A stretch of 64,000 nucleotides of DNA from Psychroserpens sp. NJDZ02 (GTDB taxonomy: Bacteria > Bacteroidota > Bacteroidia > Flavobacteriales > Flavobacteriaceae), in NCBI RefSeq assembly GCF_004843725.1, contig NZ_CP039451.1, positions 4,222,001 through 4,286,000 of the forward strand, read 5' to 3'. The position numbers were made by a program, and so were the translations under genes. The notes under the pieces were generated by a model. That model searched no databases, was not told the DNA's origin, and saw nothing but the letters and a program-made list of their open reading frames with translations. The stretch's first letter is position 1, and each line of letters opens with the position of its first letter. This document shows, piece by piece, positions 47,557-55,983 of this stretch.

Positions 47557-47613
47557 TTTACTATTTTCCTCTTTTGCCTTTTGCCTAAAAAAGACTTCTC
47601 ATTACCCAAAAAA

Positions 47614-48852
47614 ATGACTCAAATACTCCCCTTTAAAGCTGTAAGACCAACTAGAGACAAAGTTAGCTTAGTGGCGTCACGGTCTTATCAAAGTTACACG
47701 CAAGCAGAAAGAGAAGCGCGTTTAGATCATAATCCTTTTTCGTTTTTACATATTGTAAATCCTGGTTACAAATATGCTAAAGAAATCTCTGGAGAAGCGC
47801 GTTATAAACTAGTTAGAAACCGGTATTCCGAGTTTAAGGAAGACAGTGTTTTTATGCAAGACCAAAAGCCTTGTTTTTACATCTACAAAATCGTAGATAG
47901 AGATAATCAGGTATTTAATGGTATTGTTGCAGCAGCAAGCGTAGACGACTACACCAACAACATTATAAAAAAACATGAAGATACTATCGCTTCTCGCGAA
48001 ACCGTATTTAAAGACTACCTAAAAACAGTAGGTTTTAATGCAGAACCAGTACTTTTAACTTATCCAGACAACGATGCTATTTCTAAAATTATAGAAAAAA
48101 AACAAAAAGAACGCGCTGAGTTTGAGTTTACAACGACGTATAGAGACACGCATTATTTATGGTTAATTGAAGACCAATCAGACATAGATACAATTACAGC
48201 TACATTTAGTAATATGCCAACGCTGTATATCGCAGATGGACACCACCGCTCGGCTTCTTCTCAATTACTTTGTGAGGATTTAAAAAATGAAAATAAAAAA
48301 CATACGGGAAAAGAAACGTATAACTTTTTTATGAGTTATTTGATTGCCGAATCGGAATTACGCATTCACGAATTTAACCGATTAGTACAAGATTTAAACG
48401 GATTAACTAAAGAAGAATTTTTAATACAATTAGATACTGTCTATCGTATTGAAAACAGAGGATTAATACCATATCAACCCTCAAAATCACATCATTTTAG
48501 TATGTATTTGGATGGCGAATTTTACTCGTTATACCTTAGAAAAACAGAATATACATTTGATACGTCTTTAGACGAATTAGATGCGCAAGTTCTTTTTAAA
48601 ACAATTCTAGAACCTATTTTAGGAATCACCGACTTACGCAACGATACCCGCATACATTACATTAGTGGAAAAAAGGACATTGTAACCCTTAAAAGCAAAG
48701 TAGATAGTCAAGAATTTACGGTTGGTTTTGGCATGGTTCCTGCGACCATTAATCAAATGAAACAAATTGCTGACGACGGATTAACAATGCCTCCAAAAAG
48801 CACATACATAGAACCTAAAATTAGAAGTGGCGTTACTATTTATGAGTTTTAA
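47614..48852 (+). CDS. DUF1015 family protein
   Basis: From ATG 47614 the protein has 412 residues; a TTG-started 11-residue extension exists. DUF1015 features: ILPFKAVRPTRDKVSLVASR at the start, NPFSFLHIVNPG, the conserved IADGHHRSASSQLL motif (about 205-219), and FMSYLIAESELRIHEFNRLV. Family function is not established; in Bacteroidota it is often near serine-biosynthesis genes, which are not seen here. Confidence 0.88.
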   Translation: MTQILPFKAVRPTRDKVSLVASRSYQSYTQAEREARLDHNPFSFLHIVNPGYKYAKEISGEARYKLVRNRYSEFKEDSVFMQDQKPCFYIYKIVDRDNQVFNGIVAAASVDDYTNNIIKKHEDTIASRETVFKDYLKTVGFNAEPVLLTYPDNDAISKIIEKKQKERAEFEFTTTYRDTHYLWLIEDQSDIDTITATFSNMPTLYIADGHHRSASSQLLCEDLKNENKKHTGKETYNFFMSYLIAESELRIHEFNRLVQDLNGLTKEEFLIQLDTVYRIENRGLIPYQPSKSHHFSMYLDGEFYSLYLRKTEYTFDTSLDELDAQVLFKTILEPILGITDLRNDTRIHYISGKKDIVTLKSKVDSQEFTVGFGMVPATINQMKQIADDGLTMPPKSTYIEPKIRSGVTIYEF

Positions 48853-49000
48853 AATAAAGCAGAAGTAAAAAGGCATTAAAGATAAGCGCTAATTTACATA
48901 CTATGTTGTATTTTGGTTTGTTATTGAGAGCAAAGCGAAGAATCTACAATTTAAAAGCAATATTGTATAATTCATATAAGAATAGAAAATAAAAAAGCAC

Positions 49001-49654
49001 ATGTCAATCAAACAAAACCTTAATACAATAAAACAATCCCTTCCTGATCACGTCACACTTGTTGCTGTTTCTAAAACAAAACCAGTTAGTGACTTAATGG
49101 AAGCTTATGAGACTGGTCAACGCATTTTTGGAGAAAATAAAATCCAAGAAATGGCAGACAAACACCAAGAGATGCCAAAAGATATTAAATGGCACATGAT
49201 TGGCCACGTACAAACCAACAAAGTCAAATATATGGCTGAGTTTGTCGATTTAATACATGGTGTCGAAAGTTTCAAATTGTTAAAAGAAATTAATAAACAA
49301 GCCAAAAAGCACGATAGAATTATCGATTGTTTACTTCAAATTAAAATAGCTTCGGAAGATTCTAAATTTGGAATGTCACCGGAAGATGCTTCAACATTAC
49401 TTCAGTCTGAAGACTTTTCAACATTAAAAAACATTAAAGTCATTGGTGTCATGGGAATGGCCACTTTTACAGAAAACCAAGACCAAATTAAACAGGAATT
49501 TGGTGTGTTAAAAACAACATTTGATTCACTTAAAACTGTACATTTAGATTTAGAAACCATATCAATGGGTATGAGTGGTGATTACCAATTAGCAATTGAC
49601 TGCGGTAGCACAATGGTTCGGGTTGGAAGTAGTATCTTTGGAAAACGTAACTAA
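49001..49654 (+). CDS. YggS-type PLP homeostasis protein
   Basis: 217 residues, YggS/PROSC family. PLP lysine in VAVSKTKP (about residue 25), FGENKIQEMADK, WHMIGHVQTNKVKY, SMGMSGDYQLAI and GSTMVRVGSSIFG. Cytoplasmic, controls pyridoxal phosphate and amino-acid balance; no enzymatic turnover is known. Full length. Confidence 0.95.
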   Translation: MSIKQNLNTIKQSLPDHVTLVAVSKTKPVSDLMEAYETGQRIFGENKIQEMADKHQEMPKDIKWHMIGHVQTNKVKYMAEFVDLIHGVESFKLLKEINKQAKKHDRIIDCLLQIKIASEDSKFGMSPEDASTLLQSEDFSTLKNIKVIGVMGMATFTENQDQIKQEFGVLKTTFDSLKTVHLDLETISMGMSGDYQLAIDCGSTMVRVGSSIFGKRN

Positions 49655-49655
49655 T

Positions 49656-49688
49656 AGTTAAAAAGTAATAACTAAAAGTTTTAATTAA
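49656..49688. repeat. Left imperfect inverted repeat of the four-helix-bundle gene
   Basis: AT-rich AGTTAAAAAGT... TTTTAATTAA segment that is imperfectly complementary to 50047-50077 on the far side of the gene. AT-rich bias makes it a moderate call. Confidence 0.4.
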
Positions 49689-49691
49689 ATA

Positions 49692-50054
49692 ATGAAAGAA
49701 TCAATTTTAAAGACTAAAAGTTACAATTTTGCCCTGCAAATTATTAAGTCTTACCAATTGATTGTGAAAAATGATAAGGAATATACACTATCTAGACAAC
49801 TTCTAAGAAGTGGAACTTCTGTTGGTGCCAATATAAGAGAAGCCGAGTTTGCTCAATCTAATAAAGATTTTATTAGTAAAATGAGCATTGCTCTTAAAGA
49901 AGCCAATGAAACAGAATATTGGATTGCTTTACTTCATGATTCCTTATACTTAAACCGCGACTTATTTTTGAGTTTAACTTCTCAAAATAAGGAATTAATT
50001 AAAATGTTAGTAGCTACAATAAATACTATGAAATCAAAATCAACCAACTATTAA
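49692..50054 (+). CDS. Four-helix-bundle (S23/IVP) protein
   Basis: 120 residues of the 23S-rRNA-intervening-sequence (S23) four-helix-bundle family: YNFALQIIKSYQLIV, SRQLLRSGTSVGANIREAEFA and EANETEYWIALL. In Bacteroidota such genes stand alone between housekeeping genes and show a patchy distribution. Not inside an rRNA here. Function unknown; possibly spread by a mobile element. Confidence 0.9.
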   Translation: MKESILKTKSYNFALQIIKSYQLIVKNDKEYTLSRQLLRSGTSVGANIREAEFAQSNKDFISKMSIALKEANETEYWIALLHDSLYLNRDLFLSLTSQNKELIKMLVATINTMKSKSTNY

Positions 50055-50077
50055 TTTTTAATTTTTCACTTTTAACT
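50047..50077. repeat. Right imperfect inverted repeat of the four-helix-bundle gene
   Basis: ACTATTAATTTTTAA followed by TTTTTCACTTTTAACT, partner of 49656-49688; overlaps the end of the gene. Confidence 0.4.
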
Positions 50078-50080
50078 GTA

Positions 50081-51445
50081 TTGTACACAATAGTCGACAT
50101 AGAAACCACTGGTGGTAAGTTTAACGAAGAAGGAATAACTGAAATAGCTATATACAAATATGATGGCCATGAAGTTGTAGACCAATTTATTAGCTTAGTC
50201 AATCCAGAACGTGAGATTCAACCCTTTGTAGTTAATCTTACTGGAATAAATAGCAAAATGTTACGTAATGCTCCTAAATTTTATGAGGTAGCTAAGCGTA
50301 TTGTAGAAATTACAGAAGGCACTATTTTGGTGGCTCATAATGCCAAGTTTGATTACCGCATTTTAAAAACAGAATTTAAACGCCTTGGGTTTCCGTTTGA
50401 GCGTGAGACGTTATGCACTGTAGAGTTATCAAAAGATTTAATTCCAGATTTACCAAGTTATAGTTTAGGAAAGCTAGTTAGATCGCTTGGTATACCTGTT
50501 ACAGACAGACATCGTGCGTCTGGAGATGCTTTAGCTACTGTAAAACTATTCAAATTATTATTAAGTAAAGACACCAATAAAACTATTATTAAAGAATCTA
50601 TTAGGAAAGAACCAAAATTCCAAATGGAACCGCGATTAATCGATATAATAGAAAATTTACCGTCTAAAACAGGAGTGTATTATATGCACAAAGCAGATGG
50701 AGAAATTATATATATTGGTAAAAGTAAAAACATAAAAAATAGAGTTAACCAACATTTTACGGGCACAACCACTAAATCCAAAAAAATACAAACGCAAGTG
50801 CTTACCGTTACTTATGAAGCTACAGGAAGTGAGTTAGTGGCGTTATTAAAAGAAAGTGAAGAAATTAAACGCAATAAACCGATACTGAATAGAGCATTAC
50901 GACGCAGTATTTTTACACATGCTTTATACAGTTTTAAAGATAACAATGGTTACATAAACCTAACAATCGATAAAGCGGATGGCCGAAAACCACATATCAC
51001 GACTTTTAGCACTAGACAAAGTGGTAAACATTTTTTAGAGAAAATGGTAGACCAATTTGAATTGTGTCAAAAACTATGTGGGCTATATAAAACTAAAACA
51101 AGTTGTTTCCAATACGAAGTAAAAAAATGCGAAGGCGCTTGTATCCAAAAGGAAACTCCAGAAAGCTATAATGCACGTGTCCAACAACTACTAGATAAGT
51201 ACAACTACAAAAACAAAAACATGGTTATTGTAGATAAAGGACGTGAGATTGATGAGCGTAGCGCTATTTTAATACAAAACGGAGTGTTTAAAGGACTAGG
51301 GTTTTACAATCTAAATTATCAAATCAATAATCTTGAGATTTTGGAATCTATTATTACTCCTATGGAAAACAATAGAGACCAACAACATATTATACAAAGC
51401 TATTTACGTAAAAATAAACGTATAAAAACACTTAATTTAGAATGA
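50081..51445 (+). CDS. DEDDh exonuclease and GIY-YIG nuclease fusion
   Basis: 454 residues. Residues 1-170 are an epsilon-type 3'-5' exonuclease: VDIETTGG, LVAHNAKFDYRIL and DRHRASGDALAT with the DEDDh acidic and His residues. Residues about 195-275 are a UvrC/Cho-like GIY-YIG domain: SKTGVYYMHKADGEIIYIGKSKNIKNRV. A Cys segment (CQKLCGLYKTKTSC, KKCEGACIQ) follows. Likely DNA-repair nuclease. TTG start at 50081 begins directly at the first strand. Confidence 0.88.
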   Translation: MYTIVDIETTGGKFNEEGITEIAIYKYDGHEVVDQFISLVNPEREIQPFVVNLTGINSKMLRNAPKFYEVAKRIVEITEGTILVAHNAKFDYRILKTEFKRLGFPFERETLCTVELSKDLIPDLPSYSLGKLVRSLGIPVTDRHRASGDALATVKLFKLLLSKDTNKTIIKESIRKEPKFQMEPRLIDIIENLPSKTGVYYMHKADGEIIYIGKSKNIKNRVNQHFTGTTTKSKKIQTQVLTVTYEATGSELVALLKESEEIKRNKPILNRALRRSIFTHALYSFKDNNGYINLTIDKADGRKPHITTFSTRQSGKHFLEKMVDQFELCQKLCGLYKTKTSCFQYEVKKCEGACIQKETPESYNARVQQLLDKYNYKNKNMVIVDKGREIDERSAILIQNGVFKGLGFYNLNYQINNLEILESIITPMENNRDQQHIIQSYLRKNKRIKTLNLE

Positions 51446-53400
51446 GAATACTAGTCGTAATCGCCCTCTTATTTACCAATTTTTTAGTCTCACAAAACCA
51501 GTTTAATACTAAGGATTTAACGACTACTAGAACAGACCTAGAATTAAATAAATTTAAGCAAGACACAACTGCCAATGCTCTTGTTTTATATGAATATGGC
51601 AATGCCAAAATTGACGAAAAAAGCTTCAATTTAGTATTAAACTACAAGAAAAAAATTAAAATTTTAAACCGAAATGGCTTTGATCAAGCTGACGTTAAAA
51701 TTTATTTATATAATTCAGGAGGTAATAAAGAAAAAATAACAAATTTAATAGCTACCACGACAAATATAGAGGATGGTAAGGTCAATAGAATAAATCTTGA
51801 TGCTTCTCAAATATTTGAAGAAAAAGCGGACGAGAATCACACAATATTCAAATTTATACTTCCAAATATAAAAGAAGGTTCCGTTATAACTTATAGTTAC
51901 ACTTTTGAAAGTCCGTTTATATATAAATTTAACACGTGGCGCTTTCAAGAAGAGATTCCAAAACTTTATAGCGAATACAACACAAGCATCCCAGGTAATT
52001 ATGACTATAACATTAAACTTGTTGGAGAACTGAAATTAGATGCAAACGAAAGTACTATAAAAAAATCCTGTATAGAAAGGAACAACGGGGCTCGTGCGGA
52101 CTGTACAGTTGGTAAATATACCATGAAAGATATTCCTGCTTTTATTGAGGAGGATTATATGACTTCTGCTAAAAATTATTTATCAAGAATTGAATATGAA
52201 TTAAAAGTTGTCAAAGGATTTGATGGTACTGTAAATAACATTACTAAAAATTGGGAGACTACAGATAAAGAATTAAGGACAGATTCCAATTTTGGGAAAC
52301 AGTTAAAAAAGGAAAGTCTTATAAAAAAACTAATTGATCCTGAATTACTAAATCAAAAAAGCGAATTAGAAAAAGCGAATTACATTTTTGATTTTGTTAA
52401 AAGCAATTACAATTGGAATAATTATTACCGTATATTTAAAGATGTATCTATTAAAGAGGTCATTGAAGAAAAATCAGGTAATGTCGCAGAGATTAATCTA
52501 CTTCTTTATAACCTATTAAAAAAACATGGTATCCAGATTTATCCTGTACTATTGTCAACCAGAGACAATGGATTTATCACTAAACTTTATCCTGTTATTT
52601 CAGAATTTAACTACATAATTTTAAGAGCAGAAATTAATGGAGAATCCTATTTTTTGGACGCAACAGACCCTTCACTTATATTTGGAGAGATACCGTTTAG
52701 ATGTTTAAATCAATATGGAAGAGAAATTGATTTTAAAAACGGTAGTCGATGGGTTAATATAAATCCAAAAACAAACTCTTCAATACAACAAAAGGTTATT
52801 GTAAAAATTAATGATGACGGCACCTTTACAGGAACCTTAACAACTAGTAAAACAGGATATAATGCCTTAAAAGCTAGGCAGACTTACACCAGAAATAATC
52901 AAGATAATTTAAAACAATATAACTCAAAATATCCTGATTATACTTTTGAAGATATTGAAGTCGAAATAAATAAAAATAGTAAATCAGTATTTACTGAAAC
53001 TTTGTCTATCTCTGGACCATTAACAACAATAGGCAACAAGGTTTACTTAGATCCTTTTATTTTTAAAATTTTCACAGAAAACCCATTAAAACTAAACAAA
53101 AGGACTTACCCTATTGACTTTGGTTATAAAAATAATTTTGTTTACAATATTAAAATTGAAACTAGCGACAATTATAAAATCATAGAAACACCAGAAGAAA
53201 AATCATTTAAATTATCTGATAATTCTGGTTTACTCGTTTTTAAACATGCACATCTTGATAATATTATAGAGTTATCATTTAGAGTACATTTTTATAATAC
53301 AATATACTCGGCAAATTATTATTCTGAACTAAAATCTTTTTATAATGAACTTGTTAAAATACAAAATAACATTGTAATTGTTTTAGAAAAAAATAACTAA
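51442..53400 (+). CDS. DUF3857 protein with transglutaminase-like domain
   Basis: 652 residues with a signal peptide (1-17, ending FLVSQ). DUF3857 at about 50-200, then a transglutaminase-like fold at about 300-410. In the expected active-site position the sequence is SGNVAEINLLL, with Val where catalytic family members have Cys; the later position reads FNYIIL, with Tyr where His is expected; LDATDP (Asp) is kept. So enzymatic activity is doubtful. ATGA overlap of 4 bp with the upstream gene. Periplasmic. Confidence 0.8.
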   Translation: MRILVVIALLFTNFLVSQNQFNTKDLTTTRTDLELNKFKQDTTANALVLYEYGNAKIDEKSFNLVLNYKKKIKILNRNGFDQADVKIYLYNSGGNKEKITNLIATTTNIEDGKVNRINLDASQIFEEKADENHTIFKFILPNIKEGSVITYSYTFESPFIYKFNTWRFQEEIPKLYSEYNTSIPGNYDYNIKLVGELKLDANESTIKKSCIERNNGARADCTVGKYTMKDIPAFIEEDYMTSAKNYLSRIEYELKVVKGFDGTVNNITKNWETTDKELRTDSNFGKQLKKESLIKKLIDPELLNQKSELEKANYIFDFVKSNYNWNNYYRIFKDVSIKEVIEEKSGNVAEINLLLYNLLKKHGIQIYPVLLSTRDNGFITKLYPVISEFNYIILRAEINGESYFLDATDPSLIFGEIPFRCLNQYGREIDFKNGSRWVNINPKTNSSIQQKVIVKINDDGTFTGTLTTSKTGYNALKARQTYTRNNQDNLKQYNSKYPDYTFEDIEVEINKNSKSVFTETLSISGPLTTIGNKVYLDPFIFKIFTENPLKLNKRTYPIDFGYKNNFVYNIKIETSDNYKIIETPEEKSFKLSDNSGLLVFKHAHLDNIIELSFRVHFYNTIYSANYYSELKSFYNELVKIQNNIVIVLEKNN

Positions 53401-53423
53401 TCTTTATTTAGTATTTTTACCAC

Positions 53424-54284
53424 ATGAGTACAACAAAAGAAACTTTAAGTTGGAAAGATAAACTTCATGAAATTATTTATGAAGCAGATACACCTGCTGG
53501 TAAATTATTTGATGTTGTTTTACTTATTTTAATTTTAGCCAGTATCTTATTAGTCATGCTAGAAAGTGTCAATCATATTGACGCTAAATACCACGAAGCC
53601 TTGTACGTTGGTGAATGGATTATTACTATATTTTTCAGTATCGAATACATCCTACGCATCATTACAGTTAATAAACCCTTCAAATATATCTTTAGTTTCT
53701 ACGGTATCTTAGATTTACTATCAACCTTACCCATGTACATCTCTTTTGTTTTTGCAGGGTCTCACGCATTAGTAACATTAAGAGCTTTACGATTATTAAG
53801 AGTTTTTAGGATTTTAAAATTAGCAAGATACTTAGGTGCATCTAATCAATTAAAAGATTCGATTATAGCTAGTCGTGTCAAAATATTTGTGTTTTTATTT
53901 GCCGTATTAATATCATCCGTCATTTTTGGAACCATCATGTACCTTGTAGAAGGTGAAGATAATGGCTTTACAAACATCCCTAAAAGTGTTTATTGGTGTA
54001 TCGTAACCTTAACTACTGTCGGCTTTGGTGACATTGCACCACAAACAGCCTTAGGCCAGTTTATCACTACAATAATCATGATTTTAGGATATGGTATTAT
54101 AGCTGTTCCAACAGGTATTGTCTCTGCTGAATATTCTAGAAGTATGAAAAAGTCTGATGACGAAAAAAATAATGCCCCACAGAAAAAGCTGAATTTAAAT
54201 ACACAACGTTGTTCTAATTGCCATGAAGAATATCATGACGATGATGCACGTTTTTGCAAAGCTTGCGGACATACACTACATTAA
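53424..54284 (+). CDS. Kv-like ion channel with C-terminal zinc ribbon
   Basis: 286 residues. Six transmembrane segments: S1 at about 28-46, S2 at about 62-82, S3 at about 88-108, S4 with regularly spaced Arg (LRALRLLRVFRILKLARYL, about 115-133), S5 at about 150-170, pore loop with selectivity filter TLTTVGFGD at about 195-203, S6 at about 215-238. A C-terminal zinc-ribbon (CSNCHEEYHDDDARFCKACG, about 262-281) is added. Potassium selectivity is inferred from GFG. Confidence 0.9.
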   Translation: MSTTKETLSWKDKLHEIIYEADTPAGKLFDVVLLILILASILLVMLESVNHIDAKYHEALYVGEWIITIFFSIEYILRIITVNKPFKYIFSFYGILDLLSTLPMYISFVFAGSHALVTLRALRLLRVFRILKLARYLGASNQLKDSIIASRVKIFVFLFAVLISSVIFGTIMYLVEGEDNGFTNIPKSVYWCIVTLTTVGFGDIAPQTALGQFITTIIMILGYGIIAVPTGIVSAEYSRSMKKSDDEKNNAPQKKLNLNTQRCSNCHEEYHDDDARFCKACGHTLH

Positions 54285-54308
54285 TTTTATATTTAAATAC
54301 TAATTAAA

Positions 54309-55238
54309 GTGAAAGACACTAATAAGTATCTCATATCCATTATTGGACCAACTGCTATTGGAAAAACGGCACTTAGTATTAAGCTTGCTAATTACTTCAA
54401 CACAGAAATCATATCTGCCGATTCTAGACAGTTTTTTAAAGAAATGACCATTGGTACAGCTGCTCCAACAACAGAAGAACTAGCTGCCGCAAAACATCAC
54501 TTTATACATAACAGATCCATTACAGAGGCTTATAATGTCGGCACTTTTGAAAAGGAAGCTATTAGCTGCCTTCAAGAACTTCATAAAACTAAGGACGTTG
54601 TTATTATGGTTGGTGGCTCTGGACTATACGTAGATGCTGTAACCAAAGGATTAGATTATTTTCCTGAAGTAGATAAATCAATAAGAGCACAACTAAATTC
54701 GCAATTAGAAACGGAGGGCCTGGAGGCGCTTCAGCTTAAGCTGAAATTACTTGATGAAGTGTCCTACAATACGATAAAGATTGATAACCCACAACGTGTG
54801 ATTCGTGCATTGGAAATTTGTATTGGTAGTGGTCAACCTTACGCTTCATTTTTAAACAAAGACAAAAACAAACGCCCTTTTAAAACGATAACAATAGGCT
54901 TAGAGGCCGATCGTGCCATTATTTACGACAGAATTAATAAACGGGTGGAAATTATGGTTGATAATGGTTTAATTAATGAAGTTAAAGCCTTGGTCCCTTT
55001 TAAACATTTAAATAGTTTGAATACCGTTGGCTATAAAGAGATTTTTAATTACCTAGATAATACTTGGACCTTAGATTTTGCGATTTCTGAAATACAAAAA
55101 AATTCTAGACGATTTGCAAAACGACAATTAACCTGGTTTAGAAGAGATCCTAGTACCATTTGGTTTGATTACCTCTCACCCATTGAAACTATTACTTCTA
55201 AAATTGAAACTATATTAAACAAAAAAAATCCAGCTTAG
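54309..55238 (+). CDS. miaA: tRNA dimethylallyltransferase
   Basis: 309 residues, full length. P-loop SIIGPTAIGKTALSI (about 10-24), substrate motif SADSRQFFKEMTIGTA, VGGSGLYVDAV, DNPQRVIRALEI and the C-terminal RFAKRQLTWFRRD. Transfers dimethylallyl to A37 of tRNAs reading UNN. GTG start at 54309. Ends inside the bidirectional terminator. Confidence 0.96.
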   Translation: MKDTNKYLISIIGPTAIGKTALSIKLANYFNTEIISADSRQFFKEMTIGTAAPTTEELAAAKHHFIHNRSITEAYNVGTFEKEAISCLQELHKTKDVVIMVGGSGLYVDAVTKGLDYFPEVDKSIRAQLNSQLETEGLEALQLKLKLLDEVSYNTIKIDNPQRVIRALEICIGSGQPYASFLNKDKNKRPFKTITIGLEADRAIIYDRINKRVEIMVDNGLINEVKALVPFKHLNSLNTVGYKEIFNYLDNTWTLDFAISEIQKNSRRFAKRQLTWFRRDPSTIWFDYLSPIETITSKIETILNKKNPA

Positions 55239-55254
55239 CGCTGGATTTTTTTTT
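55221..55254. terminator. Bidirectional terminator between miaA and the response regulator
   Basis: ATCCAGC/GCTGGAT stem with a 5-nt loop, flanked by A8 and T9. The miaA stop codon TAG lies in the loop region. Confidence 0.9.
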
Positions 55255-55268
55255 ATAGAAAAACTTTG

Positions 55269-55979
55269 TTACGAGTTCTGATTAACGACTAATCTAAAGC
55301 CTTCTCCATGAATATTTAAAATTTCAACTGTTGGGTCTAATTTTAAATACTTTCTAAGTTTAGCAATGTAAACATCCATACTTCTTGAGGTGAAATAATT
55401 ATCATCTCTCCATATTTTTGTCAACGCTAATTCACGAGGCATTAAATCGTTTTCATGTAAAGCTAACATACGTAGCAATTCATTTTCTTTTGGAGACAAT
55501 TTAACTTGATCCCCTCCATTATAAGTTAAAAATCTAAGTTTAGAGTTTAAATCAAAACCTCCAATTTTAAATTCAAATTGTTTACTATCAGCAACAGTAT
55601 CATTCGCTTTACGCTGCATGATTGCTTTAATCTTCATTAATAAGACTTCGCTATCGAAGGGTTTATTAAGATAATCGTCAGCCCCAACTTTATAACCTTT
55701 AAGCACATCCTCTTTCATGGCTTTTGCAGTTAAAAAAACAATTGGCACGTCTGTATTTTTTTCTCTAATTTCTTTAGCTAGAGTAAAACCATCTTTATAC
55801 GGCATCATGACATCTAAAATACATAGGTCAAAATCACCACGTTTAAACTTTTCGAAGCCTTCCATACCGTTTTTGGCGTGTGTTACTTCGTAATCGTTCA
55901 TTGCTAAATAATCTTTTAAAACGGTTCCAAAATTTGGATCGTCCTCGACTAATAATATTCTTTTTAATTGTTCTTCCAT
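55269..55979 (-). CDS. rprY: OmpR-type response regulator, RprY-like
   Basis: 236 residues. Receiver domain 7-120 with phospho-acceptor Asp56 (LCILDVMMP), acidic pair EDD near 12-14 and Lys in FLTAKAMKED; DNA-binding winged helix at about 135-232 (KLSPKENELLRMLALHEND, SRSMDVYIAKLRKYL). Encoded 4 bp after the kinase. Length and pairing match Bacteroidota RprY; the symbol is by analogy. Confidence 0.85.
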   Translation of the reverse strand: MEEQLKRILLVEDDPNFGTVLKDYLAMNDYEVTHAKNGMEGFEKFKRGDFDLCILDVMMPYKDGFTLAKEIREKNTDVPIVFLTAKAMKEDVLKGYKVGADDYLNKPFDSEVLLMKIKAIMQRKANDTVADSKQFEFKIGGFDLNSKLRFLTYNGGDQVKLSPKENELLRMLALHENDLMPRELALTKIWRDDNYFTSRSMDVYIAKLRKYLKLDPTVEILNIHGEGFRLVVNQNS

Positions 55980-55983
55980 AATA

